Assembly: GCF_014197265.1 (NCBI RefSeq)
Contig: NZ_JACIFH010000001.1
Span: forward strand, 744,001-808,000
Source of the DNA: Microbacterium invictum
GTDB taxonomy: Bacteria > Actinomycetota > Actinomycetes > Actinomycetales > Microbacteriaceae
DNA length: 64,000 nucleotides
Reading direction: 5' to 3'
The notes beneath the pieces were generated by a model. It was not told the origin of the DNA. It saw only the letters and a program-made list of their open reading frames with translations, and ran no database searches. Both the position numbers and the translations under genes were made by a program. Within the stretch, counting starts at the first letter, position 1. Every line of letters begins with the position of its first letter. Below, in pieces: positions 52,969 to 64,000 of the stretch.

Positions 52969-53909
52969 CCGACACGACTCCCGGCGCCGTGCTGCGTGGC
53001 GCGGTGGACCTGTCCAGTCTGCGTTCCCGCGCGGCGGCACCGGCCGCACCCGCTGAAGGTGCCCCGGCACGCTCAGCGGCACCCGGGCTCGTGTTCGATG
53101 CCACCGACGAGAGCTTCGGCGACGTCCTCGAACTCTCCCAGCGCGTGCCCGTGGTCGTCGACCTCTGGGCCGAGTGGTGCGGGCCGTGCAAGCAGCTCAG
53201 CCCCGTGCTCGAGAAGGTCGTCACCGAACTGGCCGGTCGCGTCGTGCTGGCCAAGGTCGACGTGGACGCCAACCCGCAACTCGCGCAGGGATTCCGCGCC
53301 CAGTCGATTCCGATGGTGGTCGCTCTCGTCGCGGGTCAGCCGGTGCCGCTGTTCACCGGCGCCGTGCCCGAGCAGCAGGTGCGAGAGGTGTTCGGGCAGC
53401 TGCTGCAGCTCGCGGCCCAGCACGGCGTGACCGGCACGGTCCCGGTCGACGGCGCACCCGATGCGGACGCCGACCCCGAACCCGCCGAACCTGAGCTCCC
53501 GCCGCTGCACCAGGAGGCGTTCGACGCCATCGAGGCCGGTGACTACGCCCGCGCCGCGGACGCCTACGAACGTGCCCTCGCCGCCGATCCGCGCGATGAG
53601 GATGCGCGCGCCGGGCTCGGTCAGGTGCGCCTGCTCGCGCGCGTACAGGGCGCCGATCTGCCGGCGGCACGTGCCGCCGCAGCGGCAGACCCGACGGATG
53701 TCGACGCGCAGTTCGCCGTCGCCGACCTCGACGTCGCCGGCGGTCACGTGGAAGACGCGTTCGCGCGCCTCCTCGATCTGTTCGCGGCGCTCTCCGATGA
53801 TGACCGCGCCCCTGTGCGCGAGCGTCTGCTCGAGCTTTTCGGCCTCGTGGGCGACACTGATCCGCGTGTGATAAGCGCCCGCGGCCGGCTGTCATCGCTC
53901 CTGTTCTAA
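52965..53909 (+). CDS. ybbN: Thioredoxin-TPR co-chaperone (YbbN-like)
   Basis: A 314-residue cytoplasmic protein with a thioredoxin fold at about residues 45-150 that keeps WAEWCGPCKQLSP, followed by two or more TPR-like helical repeats (HQEAFDAIEAGDYARAADAY). YbbN/CnoX proteins hold unfolded proteins and pass them to chaperonins. Many lack an active CXXC pair, but this one has both cysteines. The GTG start overlaps the previous stop. Confidence 0.9.
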   Translation: MTDTTPGAVLRGAVDLSSLRSRAAAPAAPAEGAPARSAAPGLVFDATDESFGDVLELSQRVPVVVDLWAEWCGPCKQLSPVLEKVVTELAGRVVLAKVDVDANPQLAQGFRAQSIPMVVALVAGQPVPLFTGAVPEQQVREVFGQLLQLAAQHGVTGTVPVDGAPDADADPEPAEPELPPLHQEAFDAIEAGDYARAADAYERALAADPRDEDARAGLGQVRLLARVQGADLPAARAAAAADPTDVDAQFAVADLDVAGGHVEDAFARLLDLFAALSDDDRAPVRERLLELFGLVGDTDPRVISARGRLSSLLF

Positions 53910-53925
53910 CCTCGTCCGGCCGCCC

Positions 53926-56057
53926 TCAGCGCCGGTGGCTCAGCCACAGTGCCCCGAGCGGCGGCAGCACCAGCGTCGCGCGTCCCGCGGCATCCGCATG
54001 CACGGAGCCGAAGTTGCCGACGCCGGACCCGCCGTACTCCTGCGCGTCGCTGTTGAGCATTTCGGTCCACTCACCGGTCGCCGGCAGCTCCAGCTCGTAG
54101 TCGTACACGGGCGCGCCCGAGAAGTTGCATACGACGACCACGGTGCCACCGTCGTGGTCGCGCCGGGCGAACGCCGAGACGTTCGGGTTCCAACTCGGTG
54201 CCCCGAGCCGGGTGAACGCGGTGCCGTCGCTGTCGCGCGCCCACAGCGGCGGGTGGTCGCGGTAGGTCCGGTTGAGGACGCCGACGAACGACTGCAGCTG
54301 ACGGTGTGGGGGCTGGTCGAGGATCCACCAGTCCAGGCTCCGTCCTTCCGACCATTCCGACATCTGCCCGAACTCCTGCCCCATGAACAGCAGCTGCTTG
54401 CCGGGGTGGCCCCACATGTACGCGAGGAACAGCCGCATGTTCGCGAGCTTCTGCCAATGGTCTCCCGGCATCCGCGTGAACAGGGTCCCCTTGCCGTGGA
54501 CGACCTCGTCGTGGCTGATGGGCAGCACGAAGTTCTCGCTGAACGCATACACGAACGAGAACGACAGCTCTCCCTCGTGATTCGAGCGGTACATCGGATC
54601 GCGCTTGATGTACTCGAGCGAGTCGTTCATCCACCCCATGTTCCACTTGAACCCGAACCCGAGCCCGCCGTGGTCGGTCGGGGTGGTGACGCCGGTGTAG
54701 CTGGTGGATTCCTCCGCGATCATCGCTACCCCGGGGAAGCGCTTGTAGACGGTCGCGTTGACCTCCTGCAGGAAGCCGATCGCCTCGAGGTTCTCCCGTC
54801 CGCCGTGGATGTTGGGCTCCCACTCACCCTCCTCGCGGGAGTAGTCGAGATAGAGCATGGATGCCACGGCATCCACCCGCAGCCCATCGACGTGGAACTC
54901 CTCGAACCAGTACAGCGCGTTCGCGACGAGGAAGTTGCGCACTTCGCGACGACCGTAGTCGAAGATGTACGTGCCCCAGTCCTTGTGCTCGCCGCGACGG
55001 GGATCGCCGTGCTCGTAGAGCGGGCGCCCGTCGAAGCGGGCCAGGGCGAAGTCGTCCTTCGGAAAGTGGCCCGGCACCCAGTCCATGATCACGCCGATGC
55101 CGGCCTGGTGCAGCCGGTCGATCAGGTACCGCAGGTCGTCGGGTGTGCCGAACCGGCTGGTCGGGGCGTAATAGCCGGTGACCTGGTACCCCCAGGAGCC
55201 GCCGAACGGGTGCTCGGCGAGGGGCATGAACTCGACATGGGTGAAACCCTGATCCTGCACGTACGCGATGAGCGGGTCGGCGGCGTCGCGGTACGACAGC
55301 CCCGGCCGCCAGGACCCGAAGTGCAGTTCGTAGGTCGACATGGGGCGATCGAGCGGGTTCTGCGCGGCGCGCGCGGAGATCCACGCGTCGTCGGCCCACT
55401 CGTGGCCGCTCTCGGTGACGACCGAGGCGGTGGCCGGCGGGACCTCTGCCCATCGCGCCATCGGATCGGCCTTCATCACCCAGCCGCCTTCGGGCGTGCG
55501 CAGTTCGTACTTGTACGACGCGCCGGCCTGCAGGCCGGGAACGAACAGCTCCCAGACGCCGCTGGATCCGAGCGACCGCATCGCATGACCGGCGCCGTCC
55601 CAGCCGTTGAAGTCCCCGACGACACGGGCGGCGCGCGCATTGGGCGCCCACACCGCGAACGAGACTCCGTCGACGCCCGGGAACCGGCGGACGTGGGCGC
55701 CGAGCACATGCCAGAGCTGCTCATGCCGGCCCTCGCCGATCAGGTGCATGTCGAACTCACCGAGAGTCGGGAGGTGCCGGTAGGGATCGTCGGCCCGGTG
55801 ATCGGGTCCGCCCTCGTACGTGGCGAGCAGTTCGTATGAGGGCGGCTGGATGCCGGTGCGACCCTCCCAGATGCCCGATCGAACGTGCTCCAGTTCGACG
55901 GTGCTGCCGTCGTGGGCGACCGCGGTGACCGTCGCCGCCAGTGGGCGCCTCGCGCGGATCACCCACTCATCGCCGTCTGGGTGCAGGCCGAGGACATCGT
56001 GCGGGGCGTGATACGAGCCGTCCGCGATCTGGTCGAGCACGGCGTCGGAGGGACGGG

Positions 56058-56061
<4 letters not shown>
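53926..56061 (-). CDS. glgB: 1,4-alpha-glucan branching enzyme
   Basis: GH13 enzyme that forms alpha-1,6 branches in glucan. The 711-residue protein has an N-terminal carbohydrate-binding and beta-sandwich region, the TIM barrel with GLRVDAVASMLYL (nucleophile Asp) and MIAEESTSY (acid/base Glu), and LPISHDEVVHGKGTL. The length fits the family. It follows glgE with an ATGA overlap and is the last gene of glgX-glgE-glgB. It ends against ybbN with a 16-nt gap. Confidence 0.95.
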
Positions 56062-58142
<2,081 letters not shown>

Positions 58143-58174
58143 GTCTCGAACCTACCGCCGATGCGGCGGGTCGA

Positions 58175-60274
<2,100 letters not shown>

Positions 60275-60321
60275 GCGCTCTACAGTAGTAAGCGCGCGGC
60301 GTGACGCGGGGAGGAGCAGCG

Positions 60322-61491
60322 ATGACCGTCTACCTCGACCACGCGGCGACCACGCCGCTGCGGTCCGAAGCGCGGGACGCGTGGCTGGCCGCAACCGAGA
60401 TCCTCGGCAACGCCTCGTCCGTCCACGGCGCCGGCCAGGCCGCGCGCCGCGCGCTCGAAGACGCCCGCGAGCGCATCGCGCGGGCACTGGGCTGCGACCC
60501 GATCGAGGTGGTCCTCACCTCGGGCGGCACCGAGTCGATCAACCTGGCGCTCAAGGGGCTGTGGTGGTCGCGCCCAGCGGGGACGGATGCCGTCGTGCTG
60601 CCGGACGGCGAGCATCACGCGACGATGGAGGCCGTCGCCTGGCTGGTCGCGCACGAGCGGGCGCAGGTGCGCCACGTGGGACTCGACGCGCACGGCGCGA
60701 TCCTCGGGCCCGCCTTCGCCGATGCGCTGCCCGGGGCCGCCGCGGCCACCGCGGTCGTGGCCAACAACGAGGTCGGCACGGTGAACGACGTCGCCGCTGT
60801 CGCCCAGGCGGCGGCGGACGCCCGGACCGCCCTGCACCTCGACGCGGTGGGCGCCGTCGGGTGCCTGGACATCTCGTTCTCACGTCTGCGCGGCCGGGCG
60901 GTCGGGCCGACGGGACTGGTCGCGCTCAGCGTCTCGGGCCACAAGGTCGGCGCACCGGTCGGCACCGGCGCTCTCGTCGTGTCGCGCCACGCGCAGCTCG
61001 CCCCGCTCATCCACGGCGGCGGGCAGCAGCGCGGGCTGCGCGCGGGCACCCAGGATGTGGCCGGCGCGGCGGCCCTGGCGGTGGCGCTGGAATGTGCGGT
61101 CGACGAACGGGAGACCGAGGCGGCACGGCTCGTGGACCTGCGCGAGCGGCTCATCGCCGGCATCCATCGCGATCTTCCCGGCGCCCACCTGCTGGGTGAC
61201 CCGGTCCGCCGCCTGCCCGGCAACGTGCACATCCTGCTGCCCGGGATCGTGGGGGAGTCGATGCTGTTCCTGCTCGATCAGGAGGGCATCGCCGCGTCCA
61301 CCGGCTCGGCGTGCCAGGCCGGTGTCGCCGAGCCGTCGCACGTCGTGCGCGCACTCGGTTTCGACGAGCGCGCGGCCCGCTCCGTCCTGCGACTGACGCT
61401 GGGTCGCACCACGACGGTGCAGGATGTGGATGCCGTGGTCGCCGCACTGCCGGATGCGTACGCCCGCGCGGTCGCGGCGTCGAGCCTGTAG
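60322..61491 (+). CDS. Cysteine desulfurase (NifS/IscS-like)
   Basis: PLP enzyme that takes sulfur from cysteine for tRNA thiolation or Fe-S clusters. The 389-residue protein has YLDHAATTPLRSEA, VANNEVGTVNDV, the PLP lysine in SVSGHKVGAPVGTGAL, and the persulfide Cys in AASTGSACQAG near residue 330. GGGGAGGAG is 4-12 nt before the ATG. It is 43 nt upstream of mnmA, so it is a likely sulfur donor for that enzyme. Confidence 0.93.
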   Translation: MTVYLDHAATTPLRSEARDAWLAATEILGNASSVHGAGQAARRALEDARERIARALGCDPIEVVLTSGGTESINLALKGLWWSRPAGTDAVVLPDGEHHATMEAVAWLVAHERAQVRHVGLDAHGAILGPAFADALPGAAAATAVVANNEVGTVNDVAAVAQAAADARTALHLDAVGAVGCLDISFSRLRGRAVGPTGLVALSVSGHKVGAPVGTGALVVSRHAQLAPLIHGGGQQRGLRAGTQDVAGAAALAVALECAVDERETEAARLVDLRERLIAGIHRDLPGAHLLGDPVRRLPGNVHILLPGIVGESMLFLLDQEGIAASTGSACQAGVAEPSHVVRALGFDERAARSVLRLTLGRTTTVQDVDAVVAALPDAYARAVAASSL

Positions 61492-61534
61492 CGGGCACAG
61501 CCCGCGCAGAGGTACCGGCCCGTAGAATCGTGGC

Positions 61535-64000
<2,466 letters not shown>

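Overview
The window is chromosomal DNA from a high-GC Gram-positive bacterium, almost certainly an actinobacterium of the family Microbacteriaceae and probably Microbacterium or a close relative. Supporting signs are the strong G/C third-position bias, many GTG starts, many genes with a TANNNT box 6-10 nt before the start codon (leaderless), and actinobacterial neighbourhoods such as DUF2469-yraN-comM-dprA-xerC-M23-rpsB-tsf-pyrH-frr-cdsA, glgX-glgE-glgB, and a HemD-winged-helix fusion beside nitrate genes. The genus is an inference; no rRNA gene is present.

Layout. 1-2313: yceD (partial), rpmF, rnc, mutM. 2359-5136: leftward operon with a strong promoter: a 34-aa peptide, an 82-aa protein, and two tandem-GNAT acetyltransferases, the second frameshifted. 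5256-10244: smc, ftsY, DUF2004 gene. 10228-13367: leftward pair of an unrecognised 816-aa membrane-anchored protein and a GNAT enzyme. 13418-15084: lipB-lipA, divergent from a TetR-VOC fusion gene. 16247-20363: ffh, a DUF559 nuclease-like gene flanked by three palindromic repeats, and a YbdK-type glutamate-cysteine ligase. 20566-21893: rpsP-khpA-rimM. 21800-34296: siroheme and assimilatory nitrate genes (cbiX, hemD-HTH, cysG, nasA-flavoprotein fusion, narK, nirD, nirB) with trmD embedded in the middle. 34425-37861: map, a membrane protein, rplS, lepB, rnhB. 37919-42920: DUF2469, yraN, comM, dprA, xerC, degenerate LytM protein. 43234-48110: rpsB, tsf, pyrH, frr, cdsA, DivIVA-like gene. 48154-53909: lytic transglycosylase-like gene, small zinc-binding protein, hydrolase, AI-2E transporter, a two-part membrane/lipobox protein and ybbN. 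53926-60274: glgX-glgE-glgB. 60322-64000: cysteine desulfurase, mnmA, ligA (partial).

How the genes work together. The nitrate block forms one pathway: NarK imports nitrate, the NasA fusion reduces it to nitrite, NirBD reduces nitrite to ammonium, and CysG, CbiX and HemD supply siroheme for NirB. Three exact GTNAC-N6-GAAAC motifs, matching the known GlnR half-site pair, sit in the cysG/nasA and narK/trmD divergent regions and suggest nitrogen control. The block appears to split the usual rpsP-rimM-trmD-rplS translation operon. The glg genes serve glucan branching, debranching and maltosyl transfer. The cysteine desulfurase next to mnmA is a likely sulfur donor for tRNA 2-thiolation.

The least explained parts are the peptide/tandem-GNAT operon, the 816-aa protein with its GNAT partner, the palindromes around the DUF559 gene, and the promoter-leader shared by rpsP and rplS. 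No CRISPR array, insertion sequence, tRNA or rRNA gene was seen.
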